From: JAWXBG01 sp044375415
GTDB taxonomy: Bacteria > Bacteroidota > Bacteroidia > Flavobacteriales_D > Sanyastnellaceae
Reading direction: 5' to 3'
Length of the DNA stretch: 64,000 nucleotides
Assembly (NCBI GenBank): GCA_044375415.1
Contig: JBILMS010000004.1
Coordinates: 1-64,000 of the forward strand
Below are positions 55,806 through 64,000 of this stretch, piece by piece. The position numbers and the translations under genes were made by a program. Under the pieces are notes generated by a model that was not told the DNA's origin, ran no database searches, and worked only from the letters and a program-made list of their open reading frames with translations. How positions within the stretch are numbered: position 1 is the first letter of the stretch; each line of letters begins with the position of its first letter.

Positions 55806-56978
55806 TTAATGATGATCTTCTTCATGGTGGTGTTCCTGCGTAGCATCGCCGAAATACAACGATGCGAGCAATACAAATACATATGCCTGAAGGAACGCTA
55901 CCAGAATTTCAATGAAAAACATAAACACGATGAAGAGCGATGCACCCACTCCAATGCCATATCCGGCGGCCGGATTGCTAGCTCCGAAGAGGAACACAAG
56001 ACTCACCAAAGCGAGAATTACGATGTGACCGGCGGTGATGTTCGCAGTCAAACGAATCATCAATACTGCAGGTTTAATGAAGATACTGGCGATTTCAATC
56101 GGAACCAGAATCAACTTTACGAAGAAAGGAACTCCCGGAGGCCAGAAAATGTGACCCCAGTAGTGGGCATTTCCGTTGATCGTAGTCACAACGAAAACCA
56201 AAGCAGCTAAGACCAAAGTGATGCTCATGGTGCCGGTAATGTTGAACCCTCCGATAAAAGGAATTAATCCGAGAATGTTACAAGCCCAGATAAAAAAGAA
56301 CAAAGTCAAAATGAGTGGAAGGAATTTCGCACCGCGCTTTTTACCCATAGACGGTATAACTACCTGATCACGGATAAAAAGAATAAGTGTCTCCATCAAG
56401 TTTTGCATTCCCTTGGGTGCACCGCCGTTTTTGTACTTGCGGGCAACGCTAGTGAAAATCAAAACGAGTATGAATAAAATAAAGAGCATTCCGAAAACCG
56501 ATTTGGTAATCGAAAAGTCGATGAGAGTTCCATGAGAAGCAGCGGTAGTGTCAACAGGATGAGTTTGCTCCACATGAACAATTTCCTGATGTGTGGTATC
56601 CGCGATTGCATGTTCAGCATGATGATCCGCAGCCACATCCGAAGCAAATTTGATTGTCTCGTGATCGTTTACATAGGTGTAACCCGTCTTAGGACTGGTA
56701 TAGGGTACAAAATGATGGTGTTCGTCCCAAAAATTGCTCGACATAAAGATGTCTAAACCTTTGTCTGTATAGAGAATAACAGGAAGCGGAATGCTAGTGT
56801 GACCAATTAAGTGAATTGAGTGAGCATCCTGAATGTGCTCCATAATCATGTCGCCGGGCTTAAACTTGCCTTCCTCACCACCCGAAGCGAATAATCCGGC
56901 GGGAATAAAGGCGAAGAATATGGCCACTAAAAACCCCTTGAAAACCTTATTAGATGCGGGATTGGCGATAATTTTCAT
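55806..56978 (-). CDS. atpB: F1Fo ATP synthase subunit a
   Basis: Membrane stator that forms the proton half-channels. ATG 56978 gives 390 residues; the longer frame from 57059 includes the promoter and is rejected. The N-terminus has a signal-like hydrophobic segment (about 12-32) and a soluble periplasmic domain with many His/Asp residues (about 100-140), both usual in Bacteroidota AtpB. Then five or six helices follow, with the conserved Arg in LMIRLTANITAGHIV and a final AYVFVLLASLYF segment. The gene is first of the operon and has its own promoter. Confidence 0.95.
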   Translation of the reverse strand: MKIIANPASNKVFKGFLVAIFFAFIPAGLFASGGEEGKFKPGDMIMEHIQDAHSIHLIGHTSIPLPVILYTDKGLDIFMSSNFWDEHHHFVPYTSPKTGYTYVNDHETIKFASDVAADHHAEHAIADTTHQEIVHVEQTHPVDTTAASHGTLIDFSITKSVFGMLFILFILVLIFTSVARKYKNGGAPKGMQNLMETLILFIRDQVVIPSMGKKRGAKFLPLILTLFFFIWACNILGLIPFIGGFNITGTMSITLVLAALVFVVTTINGNAHYWGHIFWPPGVPFFVKLILVPIEIASIFIKPAVLMIRLTANITAGHIVILALVSLVFLFGASNPAAGYGIGVGASLFIVFMFFIEILVAFLQAYVFVLLASLYFGDATQEHHHEEDHH

Positions 56979-57004
56979 GGTCTTGACCTGCTTGAAATGC
57001 GGTG

Positions 57005-57034
57005 CAAAAGTAGTCATACCTATTCCTTTTTCAA
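57005..57034 (-). promoter_or_regulatory. Promoter of the ATP synthase operon
   Basis: On the minus strand, TTG (57032-57034) and TACTTTTG (57005-57012) are separated by 19 bases, which matches the Bacteroidota -33/-7 arrangement. Transcription would start near 57000, downstream of the first two possible Met codons, which decides the atpB start at 56978. Confidence 0.75.
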
Positions 57035-57059
57035 GAATCAAATTCAAATAATTCTCCAA

Positions 57060-57095
57060 GGAGTTATGAATTATGAATGATGAATTATGAATGGG
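57060..57095. repeat. Heptamer units upstream of atpB
   Basis: About five TTATGAA-type units in the 57035-57319 spacer, like those in the 9-24 kb region. The rest of the spacer is A/T-rich with no gene seen. Confidence 0.75.
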
Positions 57096-57319
57096 GTCAA
57101 GAAAACCGCATTGTTTGGAGGAAATCCAAGGGAATTATTGGTTGAATTGGGGTGGAATTGGTTAAAGTTGAAAAGAGGAATATAGTGAAAATGGGGGAGA
57201 TTTCCGAATAAAATCGAGTTTAATGATTGATAAACAGATAAATGATTATTTAAACGGAGTTTTTTGTGCAGTTGGGCTCTTCGCCATTCAAAAGTTCGAA
57301 ATGCTCTAGTTGCTCCTGT

Positions 57320-57772
57320 CTAATTCGAAAAGGTAACTTCTAGTATTTTAAACTCCACCCTGCGATTCTTTTGATGTTCCTCCTCGGTTTTGGCTCCGAC
57401 AATAAGGGGTTGACTATCGCTATACCCTTTTGCCCTAAGCCGAGTTTCGGGAATGCCCTTTGCTATCAATTGCAACTCGATGATCTTTGCTCTTGTTTGA
57501 GTCAAGCGCATAGAGTATTCATCCATCATGCGCTCATCGCAATGAACTCCCACTTCAATTTTAAGACGGGGATGTGAAGCGAGGAAATAAAAGATGCTGT
57601 CGAGGATTGGATTCGATTCTTTTTGGAGGTTGGAACTATTGTATTCAAATAGCAGATCGTAGGTAATGAATTTATCACCGACGTTGAAGACGGTATCCTT
57701 AAGTGAGAATGTTTGGCAAGAAGCCGAACAAAGGTTCAAGACAAAAGCAGGTATGAGAAAAAGTGATTTCAA
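57320..57772 (-). CDS. Small exported OmpA-type peptidoglycan-binding protein
   Basis: A 150-residue protein with a signal peptide (about 1-19) and an OmpA C-terminal domain. LKIEVGVHCDERMMDEYSMRLTQTRAKII replaces the usual GHTDxxGxxxYNxxLSxxRA in a slightly diverged form, followed by ELQLIAKGIPETRLRAKGYSDSQPL and NRRVEFKI. It should anchor an envelope structure to peptidoglycan. The start is TTG 57772; no in-frame ATG gives a signal peptide. It is the last gene in a run of four small envelope genes between atpB and the atpZ pair. Confidence 0.8.
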   Translation of the reverse strand: MKSLFLIPAFVLNLCSASCQTFSLKDTVFNVGDKFITYDLLFEYNSSNLQKESNPILDSIFYFLASHPRLKIEVGVHCDERMMDEYSMRLTQTRAKIIELQLIAKGIPETRLRAKGYSDSQPLIVGAKTEEEHQKNRRVEFKILEVTFSN

Positions 57773-57814
57773 TGCGACTTTTTATTCAACGTTCGAGATT
57801 TCATTAGACATCTG

Positions 57815-58030
57815 CTACTTCTCATTTCGCAGTCCTAACTTAAAGTACATATTCATCAATCCCAAAACAAATCCACTCACAATACCGGTTACCAGTGATC
57901 TCATGAGTAGTTTCAGCAAAGCGTCCCGATCCGAAAAATCAACTTCAAATAGACCGTAAACAAGAGTACCAACGAAAAGGCCGGCGGATAAGGCCAAAAA
58001 GGCTACTTTGAAGTGAGAGGGTTTGGACAT
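57815..58030 (-). CDS. Small two-helix membrane protein
   Basis: A 71-residue protein with two hydrophobic segments (about 8-27 and 43-64) joined by an acidic loop (FEVDFSDRDALLK). It is of unknown function. It lies between the OmpA-type gene and a lipoprotein gene on the same strand and is probably part of their transcript. Confidence 0.6.
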   Translation of the reverse strand: MSKPSHFKVAFLALSAGLFVGTLVYGLFEVDFSDRDALLKLLMRSLVTGIVSGFVLGLMNMYFKLGLRNEK

Positions 58031-58049
58031 GAAACGGACTTAAAGGAGA

Positions 58050-58814
58050 TTAATTTTTAATAATTTCTGCAAGATACGATCCGTTTGCATCTTTGAAGAT
58101 GTGGAGTTGTAGCGTGGTGTCTCCTTCCTGAAATTCTCGCTTTATTTTCATCAAGTATTTGTCTTGTTCTTTTTCGATAGATAAAATTTCATCATCTGCC
58201 TGGTCATCCGATTTTAATTCGAGATAGGGGTAGGGGTCGGAGTAATTTTCGTTTTGAACCATTTTCACCAGTTGGCCATCATAGGGGGCATTTTCTGAGA
58301 ATAGTGCAGGAGTTCGAACGCTGCAAAAAGTGAGTCCATCCTCATCGGTTGTGCCAATAGCGAAATGATGAGTGGTTACCAACGAGATGTTTTTACCGTC
58401 AATGGTAAGAAACTTGTTTTTCAAATCTTTTCCGGATTCATAGAGAAATCGGCCGTCGACATAACCCTCGAATTCATCGTTTCCAATTTTTACATACTTA
58501 AAGCGATCACATGGTTCACCACTAGAGGGGGGTAAATGATATTCATTGCTCACTTTCGTGACACGCACCCAGTGTTCATTGAACCGGGAAATGTCCATGA
58601 TCTCCGTGAAGTTTGAGTCGAGTAGTTTAATGTCTTTTCCAAGTAGGATAGCATGACCATCAACTCCGTAAAAGGTAATGGGTTTCTTCAGTCCGCTGAT
58701 GGCATTTTGATCAGTAGAAATGGTATTATCTACCGGTGTTGTTGAAACGGAAGATTCGCAGGATATGAAAAATATTAAAAGAAGATAGGGAAGGAACGCA
58801 GATGGGTGGCGCAT
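58050..58814 (-). CDS. Predicted lipoprotein of unknown function
   Basis: The 254-residue protein has a lipoprotein signal (Cys19 in FISCES), a Ser/Thr/Asp-rich linker, then a beta-rich domain with YGVDGHAILLGKDIKLLD, HWVRVTKV and EGYVDGRFLYESG. The GYVDGRFL segment is like the end of SH3b domains. The C-terminal third has another set of strands. No enzyme motif is seen. It follows the 187-residue lipoprotein gene by 7 bases. Confidence 0.7.
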   Translation of the reverse strand: MRHPSAFLPYLLLIFFISCESSVSTTPVDNTISTDQNAISGLKKPITFYGVDGHAILLGKDIKLLDSNFTEIMDISRFNEHWVRVTKVSNEYHLPPSSGEPCDRFKYVKIGNDEFEGYVDGRFLYESGKDLKNKFLTIDGKNISLVTTHHFAIGTTDEDGLTFCSVRTPALFSENAPYDGQLVKMVQNENYSDPYPYLELKSDDQADDEILSIEKEQDKYLMKIKREFQEGDTTLQLHIFKDANGSYLAEIIKN

Positions 58815-58821
58815 GTGCTCT

Positions 58822-59385
58822 TTAAATAGGATTATTTTTTTTATATCTAATCAATTGCAAATTCCCTACTTCCCCAACGTTCATTTCAAGCGAATCTATC
58901 CACTGATCATCCATGAAACCCTCATTTCTGATGACCGTTACTTTGTTGCTGTGGATCTTTACCAATGGACAATTCCAGGAATCTGTTCCAATATAACTAT
59001 ACAAATCGACCCCGGTAATTTCTAATGAATCGGTTTTATGCCATTCATTATCAAAAACGACAACGTTCAAGGATGGTGTTTTGAAAATCTCCTTTTCATT
59101 GGCACTACTTACTCGACTAAATAGAACTAGATAATTATCGTTCAAGGTCACCAGACCGATATGTTTTATTTCTCCACTGTCTACGTTGTAAGGATTGTGG
59201 TAATCCGGCATACGAGTAGAGTCACACAAATTAATTTTCAAGCCCGCTGAGAGCAGTGGTGCTGAACTGTACCACTTCTTTGGGGAAACGTTGCTGACTA
59301 TATTATCATTTGAGACGTCATTGCATCCTGTTGCGAGAACTAATATCCATAGAAAGAATAGCAGTTTCACAAGAGAAGTATTCAT
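58822..59385 (-). CDS. Predicted lipoprotein of unknown function
   Basis: A 187-residue protein with a lipoprotein signal (Cys21 in ATGCND). The rest is beta-rich with LVTLNDNYLVLFSRVSS and FDNEWHKTDSLEI; no family was recognised. It lies 14 bases downstream of the 130-residue membrane protein gene and may belong to the same transcript. Confidence 0.7.
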   Translation of the reverse strand: MNTSLVKLLFFLWILVLATGCNDVSNDNIVSNVSPKKWYSSAPLLSAGLKINLCDSTRMPDYHNPYNVDSGEIKHIGLVTLNDNYLVLFSRVSSANEKEIFKTPSLNVVVFDNEWHKTDSLEITGVDLYSYIGTDSWNCPLVKIHSNKVTVIRNEGFMDDQWIDSLEMNVGEVGNLQLIRYKKNNPI

Positions 59386-59399
59386 GTTAAATGGGCTGG

Positions 59400-59792
59400 T
59401 CAGTTCTTTGAAGGTTCATTCACCCTCACATCCCTACTCACCTGAGACGTCAGCAATGCCGTAAACACCGCATAGACGAAAAACAGAGTCAGTGCAAACT
59501 CCACGCGGTTGGGTTGTTTCAAGACAACATACACCGTAACAGCGATGGCCGAAGTGAAGAGTTTAACGATGATACTGCCCATTACTGCCGTAACAAATCG
59601 TTGCGGATTTTTTGCAGTAGAAGAGACAATGTTGCGGTAGAGCAAGAGAGTAATTAGCGCGTACACGATTACCACAATATACATGACCTGCGGGATCACC
59701 ACTTTTTGGGTGTAGTTGACGGCAAAAACACATCCACCCAAAGCAAATGTCAGGATGAGTAATTTGACTAAAAAGGATTTGAAATTTTTCAA
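59400..59792 (-). CDS. Small four-helix membrane protein next to atpZ
   Basis: The frame is open to 59909 but the upstream part lies within atpZ in another frame. A TTG at 59792 overlaps the atpZ stop by 4 bases (TTGA) and gives 130 residues with four hydrophobic segments (about 5-25, 32-50, 65-88 and 95-115). The size, topology and position after atpZ are those of the AtpI-type assembly proteins that help build the c-ring. The sequence alone does not prove this. Confidence 0.65.
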   Translation of the reverse strand: MKNFKSFLVKLLILTFALGGCVFAVNYTQKVVIPQVMYIVVIVYALITLLLYRNIVSSTAKNPQRFVTAVMGSIIVKLFTSAIAVTVYVVLKQPNRVEFALTLFFVYAVFTALLTSQVSRDVRVNEPSKN

Positions 59793-59986
59793 CGTGAAAG
59801 GTCTTTTATTACAAGGTAGAGTGCCGCACCAACACCTAAAAGTGAACATAAAATGGTAAATCCATGAAAGGAATTGGGGACCCACTGATCTAATTTCAAG
59901 CCTCCCCAAATACCAAGAAAAATCGTAGCTCCCATTTGGAATGCCATGGATGAAAAACGCAAAAAGCTATTATAGCGCTGCTGCAC
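59789..59986 (-). CDS. atpZ: AtpZ/AtpI family protein
   Basis: A 65-residue membrane protein with two helices and the loop LGIWGGLKLDQW, the family's signature. It is associated with ATP synthase assembly or ion supply. The start is GTG 59986, overlapping the end of the bactofilin gene by 17 bases. This overlap is plausible for a tight operon, but an internal start (ATG at about 59947) is possible. The ATP synthase operon itself is 3 kb away, separated by four envelope genes. Confidence 0.75.
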   Translation of the reverse strand: MQQRYNSFLRFSSMAFQMGATIFLGIWGGLKLDQWVPNSFHGFTILCSLLGVGAALYLVIKDLSR

Positions 59987-60398
59987 TTTCTTTTTCGAAA
60001 GCTTTTGAATCGTCTTTTTTCATCTCTTTCACTTTAGCGCCCATGTTGCACGCTCCCGTGAAATTTGCTCCGGGTTCGATCGTGAGTTTATCGGTGAAAA
60101 TATCGCCTTCCACCTTCGCGGAATTTTTTAAGGATAGGAGTTGCTGAACCATCACCTTTCCCTTCACCCATCCTTCGATCTCAGCATTCTGACAATGAAT
60201 GTTGCCTTCGATGCGACCGGCAGGACCTATTACCAAACGCCCCTTGGTATTCAAGTTGCCGGTAAAAGTTCCGTCGATGCGGATATTGCTTTCGCATTTG
60301 ATTTCACCTTCAATGGTCGTTCCTTCAACGATTCGGTTGATGGCCATGTCGGGTCCGTTTTCAGTGCCGCGAACAGCTTGTTTTTTGTTGTTGATCAT
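59970..60398 (-). CDS. Bactofilin family cytoskeletal protein
   Basis: A 142-residue protein in which residues 20-120 form a right-handed beta-helix with regular six-residue turns (INRIVEGTTIEGEIKCESNIRIDGTFTGNLNTKG and RLVIGPAGRIEGNIHC). Bactofilins polymerise without nucleotides and act as scaffolds for envelope proteins. It lies 11 bases downstream of the PorW/SprE gene and overlaps atpZ, a conserved order in many Bacteroidota. Confidence 0.92.
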   Translation of the reverse strand: MINNKKQAVRGTENGPDMAINRIVEGTTIEGEIKCESNIRIDGTFTGNLNTKGRLVIGPAGRIEGNIHCQNAEIEGWVKGKVMVQQLLSLKNSAKVEGDIFTDKLTIEPGANFTGACNMGAKVKEMKKDDSKAFEKESAAAL

Positions 60399-60409
60399 AG
60401 GGGAAGGTA

Positions 60410-63091
60410 TTAATAATTCTGCTCGTAAAACTCAAGATACAAGTCAAGACTTTTTGTCTTAAACAACGTGATGTAGTTGCTCTTCGAGATTACAAATATT
60501 TTGTTCTTGGGGTCAACCAGCGCTTTCAATTTCTCATCATCTACACTATTCAACGTTCCGATGTATTCTTGTGCATCAGGAATTTTTGTAAATGATTTTA
60601 CCAAAACAATATGACTCGTTTTATCAATCAAATTGTTAGTCACTTTTAATCCATTTGAATTGTAATACTGAGAATTAAAATCAGAGATGGCAGCTTTCGT
60701 TTTGTTTATATCGGTGCCCTGAACCGGTAGGACCACAGCAACGTATTGTTCTGATCCCTCATCAATCTTAAATGGATTTTCAACTTCCGGTTTTACTTCG
60801 TTTCCTTCGCCGTTTCCTTCATCAACTTTCGGTTCTTCAGTGAGATCTTGCTTTCCGCCATTAATAGCAGCGAGTAATTCTTCGGCGCGTTTTGCTTCAT
60901 CGCTGCCCGGACATTTTAGAACCAATTCATTTAACTCGCGCTGGTAATTTTCTTTGATAGAAAAAGGTGCGTCGGTATATCCGGTGCAAATCGCGCGCAA
61001 TAATCTGTACTTGCAAATCAAGTGATTTTCGGGTTGCTCATTTATGACGCGAGTACTTTGCTCGATCACATAAGCATAGTTTCTTTCGGCATAAGATCTA
61101 TAGATGGGTTCATAAACCGCACGTTCTTCGGCGTCTTTCAAATCTTTATAATCGAGGTATTCCGGATTATCAATCAGACGCGCCCATTCGCTGCCGGGGT
61201 ATCTATCCTTGATCATATCACCCCAAAACTTCGAGGAACACTGAGAACAAAATGGACTCGGCGAGTATCCGGCCGTCTGCTCTTTGCCCAACCATGTTCT
61301 AAAAAGCTGGTACATAGCTGTAGGGTGGAAGTCGCTTTCATCCATATTGGTTATAAGCTGTTCCCAAGAGTTGATCGCATTATCGTCGTCGTCGAGTTTT
61401 TCCTTATAAATAACGCCGGCGTTGTAATAGGCCTCTGCTACCGACGCACTCGCATCTTCCATTTTAAATGGATCATCACAAGGTAGATTAGCCATCAACT
61501 CTTCTTCGGATGGAACCTTGTATTTGTCATCATCTCCGTTTTCAGTGACCACCGTTCCTGGATCACCGGTTTCCTGTTCTCCGTCTCCAAATGAAGAGGC
61601 AAGTTTTGAACTCAGTCGCCAATTATCCTTCAGCGGACGGTCTCCCCAATAGTCGATAAAATTTTCTTTTCCTTTTACACGCAATGAACTATTGTAGACC
61701 CAATAGTTGTCTACAATTCCCGGCTGACCCGACTCGGCGGCTTCTTGGGCCGCCAGTTCATCTGCCAAGCGCTGCTCTTCCATTTCTTTCTCAAGCTGCT
61801 TATGCGCTTCTTTAATCTTCTTAGTCAATTGCTCCGGTGAAAGTGCGCACAGTTGCAAAAGGCTATCCTGAAGATCGATGGTATTCAGGTAACCGATAAG
61901 TTCTGTCAAACTTTCGGCACGTGCTTTAATTTCTTTATAACGGACATGGTCTTCAGAGATATTGCTAAACGTACTGTCGTAATATGCCTGTGCAGATTCG
62001 TATTGTCTTTCGTCGAAGTACAAATCTGCCAACATCAAAAAGGATTTCATCTTTTGCTTTTTGTTGTCGGTGTTAACTTCAAGGGATTTTTCAAGGTATT
62101 CGACGGCTAGTTCCCGATTTTGCTCCTTTAATTCCAGATTGGCAAGCGCGTAATAAATCTGATCTTGGTAGGTGAGGTTTTTCTCATCCTTCAGCATCTT
62201 AAAAAGTTCTTTTCTAATTTCAGCGCTATTGCCTTCTTTTCTACAAAAGGCAGTTGCACGGTTGATCTTAGAATAAAATTCTAATTCATAAGGAGGACGA
62301 CTTTTTTCTACTGCTTTATAGTAGGTCTGCGATTCAGAACATTTATTTAACTCCTGGTATATCTGCGCAAGAATGAAAATTGGACGTGCGCGATCTCTCT
62401 TCTTTTCAATGTGTTTTAAAGCACTTTCAATTTTTTCGGCGGCTTGCTCAAGTTTTCCTTGATGTATCAAGTTGTCGGCATACACAAGATAGTAGTCTGC
62501 TTTTAATGCAGGATCCATGTCCTTGTCTATGTCAACACGATTGAGTGCTTGATTGGCGTCGGAGTATTCTTTCTGTGCAATAAAAGTTCTAGCTAACCAA
62601 GTATTGGCCTTTAAGGTAATCGACTTATCGTCGTATTTCCGATTTACATATTGAAAGAGTTCGACTGCTTTGAGGTAGTTACGCTTGTAGAAGTAGGCTT
62701 CCCCAATTTTGAGATAATTGTCGTCTATCCACTTATTGATTTTAGGTCGCTTCGACGGTTTGGGTTGCGCGGGATTCATGTTGTGCTTGTCGATTACCTT
62801 CGAGCACTTCTCAATGGCCTTTTCCATCTCGGGGTAAGAACCTTTTGCACTTTCTTCTGTTCCGTAAATGAACAGAGGAAGAATCTTATCGTAGTCCTCT
62901 ACATGCGCTTCCTTTAACTTGGCAACTCCCTTCTTAACACTCTCATTTGCATTGAAGTATCCATTAAAGTATGCCGTAGTGTTGTGGTAAGATCGATATA
63001 CGAAACCATCTCTCTTGGTAGTACATGCAACAGCAAGGGCTGTAACAGCTAAAAAAAGTGCGTATCTGTGGACTGTCGTGAGTTTTGACAC
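60410..63091 (-). CDS. sprE: PorW/SprE-type gliding motility and T9SS lipoprotein
   Basis: A tetratricopeptide-repeat lipoprotein of 893 residues. The lipobox VAC places the modified Cys at about 23 after a GTG start at 63091. The N-terminal signature YRSYHNTTAYFNGYFNANES is typical of PorW/SprE, and TPR-like helices cover about 135-400 and 600-790. In Porphyromonas and Flavobacterium the protein links the T9SS motor to the outer-membrane secretion parts. Here it matches the T9SS cargo proteins in the window. The gene is first of an operon with bactofilin and atpZ. Confidence 0.9.
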   Translation of the reverse strand: MSKLTTVHRYALFLAVTALAVACTTKRDGFVYRSYHNTTAYFNGYFNANESVKKGVAKLKEAHVEDYDKILPLFIYGTEESAKGSYPEMEKAIEKCSKVIDKHNMNPAQPKPSKRPKINKWIDDNYLKIGEAYFYKRNYLKAVELFQYVNRKYDDKSITLKANTWLARTFIAQKEYSDANQALNRVDIDKDMDPALKADYYLVYADNLIHQGKLEQAAEKIESALKHIEKKRDRARPIFILAQIYQELNKCSESQTYYKAVEKSRPPYELEFYSKINRATAFCRKEGNSAEIRKELFKMLKDEKNLTYQDQIYYALANLELKEQNRELAVEYLEKSLEVNTDNKKQKMKSFLMLADLYFDERQYESAQAYYDSTFSNISEDHVRYKEIKARAESLTELIGYLNTIDLQDSLLQLCALSPEQLTKKIKEAHKQLEKEMEEQRLADELAAQEAAESGQPGIVDNYWVYNSSLRVKGKENFIDYWGDRPLKDNWRLSSKLASSFGDGEQETGDPGTVVTENGDDDKYKVPSEEELMANLPCDDPFKMEDASASVAEAYYNAGVIYKEKLDDDDNAINSWEQLITNMDESDFHPTAMYQLFRTWLGKEQTAGYSPSPFCSQCSSKFWGDMIKDRYPGSEWARLIDNPEYLDYKDLKDAEERAVYEPIYRSYAERNYAYVIEQSTRVINEQPENHLICKYRLLRAICTGYTDAPFSIKENYQRELNELVLKCPGSDEAKRAEELLAAINGGKQDLTEEPKVDEGNGEGNEVKPEVENPFKIDEGSEQYVAVVLPVQGTDINKTKAAISDFNSQYYNSNGLKVTNNLIDKTSHIVLVKSFTKIPDAQEYIGTLNSVDDEKLKALVDPKNKIFVISKSNYITLFKTKSLDLYLEFYEQNY

Positions 63092-63129
63092 AATTTATGG
63101 TTTTGGGACCAGGAATAACAGTAAAGGGA

Positions 63130-63137
63130 CAAAAATA
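63130..63137 (-). promoter_or_regulatory. -7 promoter element of sprE
   Basis: TATTTTTG on the minus strand matches TAnnTTTG and lies about 38 bases upstream of the GTG start. Confidence 0.5.
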
Positions 63138-63180
63138 TTTCATTTTTCTTTGCTTTTCTTTGGTCCCGTCAATAAGAGAT

Positions 63181-64000
63181 ATGTCAGCAAAAGAAAATAC
63201 CAAGAGAAAAGTACTCCTTAGGAAGCTGAAAAGCCGATTCAGACTAACAATTCTGAACGAAACCACCTTTGAAGAAAAGTTCTCATATTCTCTCACTCCC
63301 ATGAACGTAATCGTCATGTTCGGTGGACTTTTGTTCGTTTTTGGGGCTTTGATCTATTTTTTGGTGGCTTTTACTCCCTTAAAAAAGTATGTAATTCCCG
63401 ATTATACGGACTATACGTACCGCGAAGAAGCTCGATTAAGTCGTATAAAAGTCGATTCGCTATTGACGTTGGCAGAGGCGAATACGAAATACCTGGAACA
63501 CGTAAAGATCATTTTGTCCGGTGGAACGATAGAAACCAGCGATTCTGTGCCTACGGATATAAAGCAGGGCGACTTAAATCAAGGTTTGAGTGAGGTGGAA
63601 ATAGCTATGCGTGAAAAGGTCGCTGAGGAAGACCGGTACAATTTGGAAATAGAAAAGGAAGAAAGAGCAAGCGCACTCGGTTACCTGCTCTATAAGCCGG
63701 TAAACGGCACGGTTTCAAGTCATTTCGACCCGAAGCAAGGGCACTTTGGAGTGGACCTGGTGGCCCCGAAGGATGACCCTGTGCGCGCGGTCCTTGACGG
63801 CACAGTCATTTCGGCTGTATTTACTGCCGACAATGGCAACGTGATTCAGATTCAGCACACCAACAACATGGTATCGGTGTATAAGCACAATTCGGCCCTT
63901 ATGAAAAAGCAGGGAGATCCTGTAAAAGCAGGGGAAAGCATAGCTTTCATTGGCAATTCCGGCGAAAACTCGGACGGCCCACACCTCCACTTCGAGCTAT
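63181..64000 (+). CDS. M23 family peptidoglycan endopeptidase, 3' end cut by the window
   Basis: The frame is open from ATG 63181 to the window end (273 codons seen). The protein has a cytoplasmic N-terminus of about 45 residues, one membrane helix (about 45-65), a charged coiled-coil-like stretch, and an LytM/M23 domain. The zinc ligands visible are the H and D of HFGVDLVAP and the HLHFE triad at the very end. It should cut peptide cross-links in the periplasm. It is divergent from sprE with 89 bases between starts. Confidence 0.92.
   Translation, partial: MSAKENTKRKVLLRKLKSRFRLTILNETTFEEKFSYSLTPMNVIVMFGGLLFVFGALIYFLVAFTPLKKYVIPDYTDYTYREEARLSRIKVDSLLTLAEANTKYLEHVKIILSGGTIETSDSVPTDIKQGDLNQGLSEVEIAMREKVAEEDRYNLEIEKEERASALGYLLYKPVNGTVSSHFDPKQGHFGVDLVAPKDDPVRAVLDGTVISAVFTADNGNVIQIQHTNNMVSVYKHNSALMKKQGDPVKAGESIAFIGNSGENSDGPHLHFEL

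Noticed and set aside
56979..57059. N-terminal extension of atpB by 27 codons
   Set aside because: The -33/-7 promoter lies inside it, so the transcript cannot include its start.
1..64000. CRISPR array, tRNA, rRNA, prophage or insertion sequence with transposase
   Set aside because: No regular spacer-repeat array, no cloverleaf or rRNA sequence, and no recognisable transposase, integrase or phage structural gene was found on either strand by reading; a dedicated scan (tRNAscan, Infernal, ISfinder) would be needed to exclude small ones.

Overview
The window comes from a Bacteroidota bacterium, most likely an aerobic member of the order Flavobacteriales or a near relative. This rests on several observations. 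Three proteins carry, or appear to carry, C-terminal type IX secretion (T9SS) sorting domains. A PorW/SprE-type gliding/secretion lipoprotein sits beside a bactofilin. There is a complete alternative complex III operon fused to cytochrome oxidase genes (actABCDEF-coxBA). Promoters repeatedly show the Bacteroidota -7 motif TAnnTTTG, and intergenic DNA is full of heptamer and palindromic repeats of the kind common in this phylum. No rRNA, tRNA, CRISPR array, integrase or transposase was recognised.

Layout. 1-8.4 kb: a 5'-truncated two-domain amidohydrolase, a second degenerate amidohydrolase, trpS, and a lipid/glycan group (PlsC-like acyltransferase, GT2 glycosyltransferase, GT-C-like membrane protein). 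8.4-25 kb: housekeeping and envelope genes (bacilliredoxin, TlpA-like thioredoxin, aspS, a stand-alone GldM C-terminal-like protein, a DUF1801 fusion, a 1,092-residue tricorn-like S41 peptidase, a secreted thioredoxin-fold T9SS cargo, divergent hppD/hmgA for tyrosine catabolism, a SPOR protein). They are separated by unusually repeat-rich spacers. 25.2-37.1 kb: the respiratory operon, which would pass electrons from quinol through alternative complex III to an A1-type haem-copper oxidase. 37.1-50.2 kb: envelope proteins, then a roughly 7.5-kb block with a T9SS protein and a very large M43 metallopeptidase gene broken by one in-frame TGA. This block is bracketed by a 126-bp direct repeat that is the 3' end of the adjacent YkgJ-like gene. 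Next to it is a compact operon for an MbnP-like protein, two dihaem MauG/MbnH-type peroxidases and the YkgJ-like protein. 50.4-51.4 kb: an ArsM-type arsenite methyltransferase. 51.9-63.1 kb: the F1Fo ATP synthase genes atpB-E-F-H-A-G with their own promoter, a group of small envelope genes, the atpZ-type assembly genes, bactofilin and PorW/SprE. The window ends inside an M23 peptidase gene.

The most notable items are: (i) the YkgJ-tail duplication around the T9SS block; (ii) the single in-frame TGA in an otherwise intact 1,900-codon metallopeptidase gene, at a likely Gly codon; (iii) the MbnP plus paired peroxidase operon, in which MbnP has only two tryptophans, close together; (iv) a stand-alone GldM-C-like protein; (v) an 18-bp hairpin after coxA that contains the start codon of the next gene; (vi) long palindromic intergenic elements sharing a GCCGC-GCA-GCGGC tip. 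Functional assignments come from motif recognition and family knowledge only; no database search was run.
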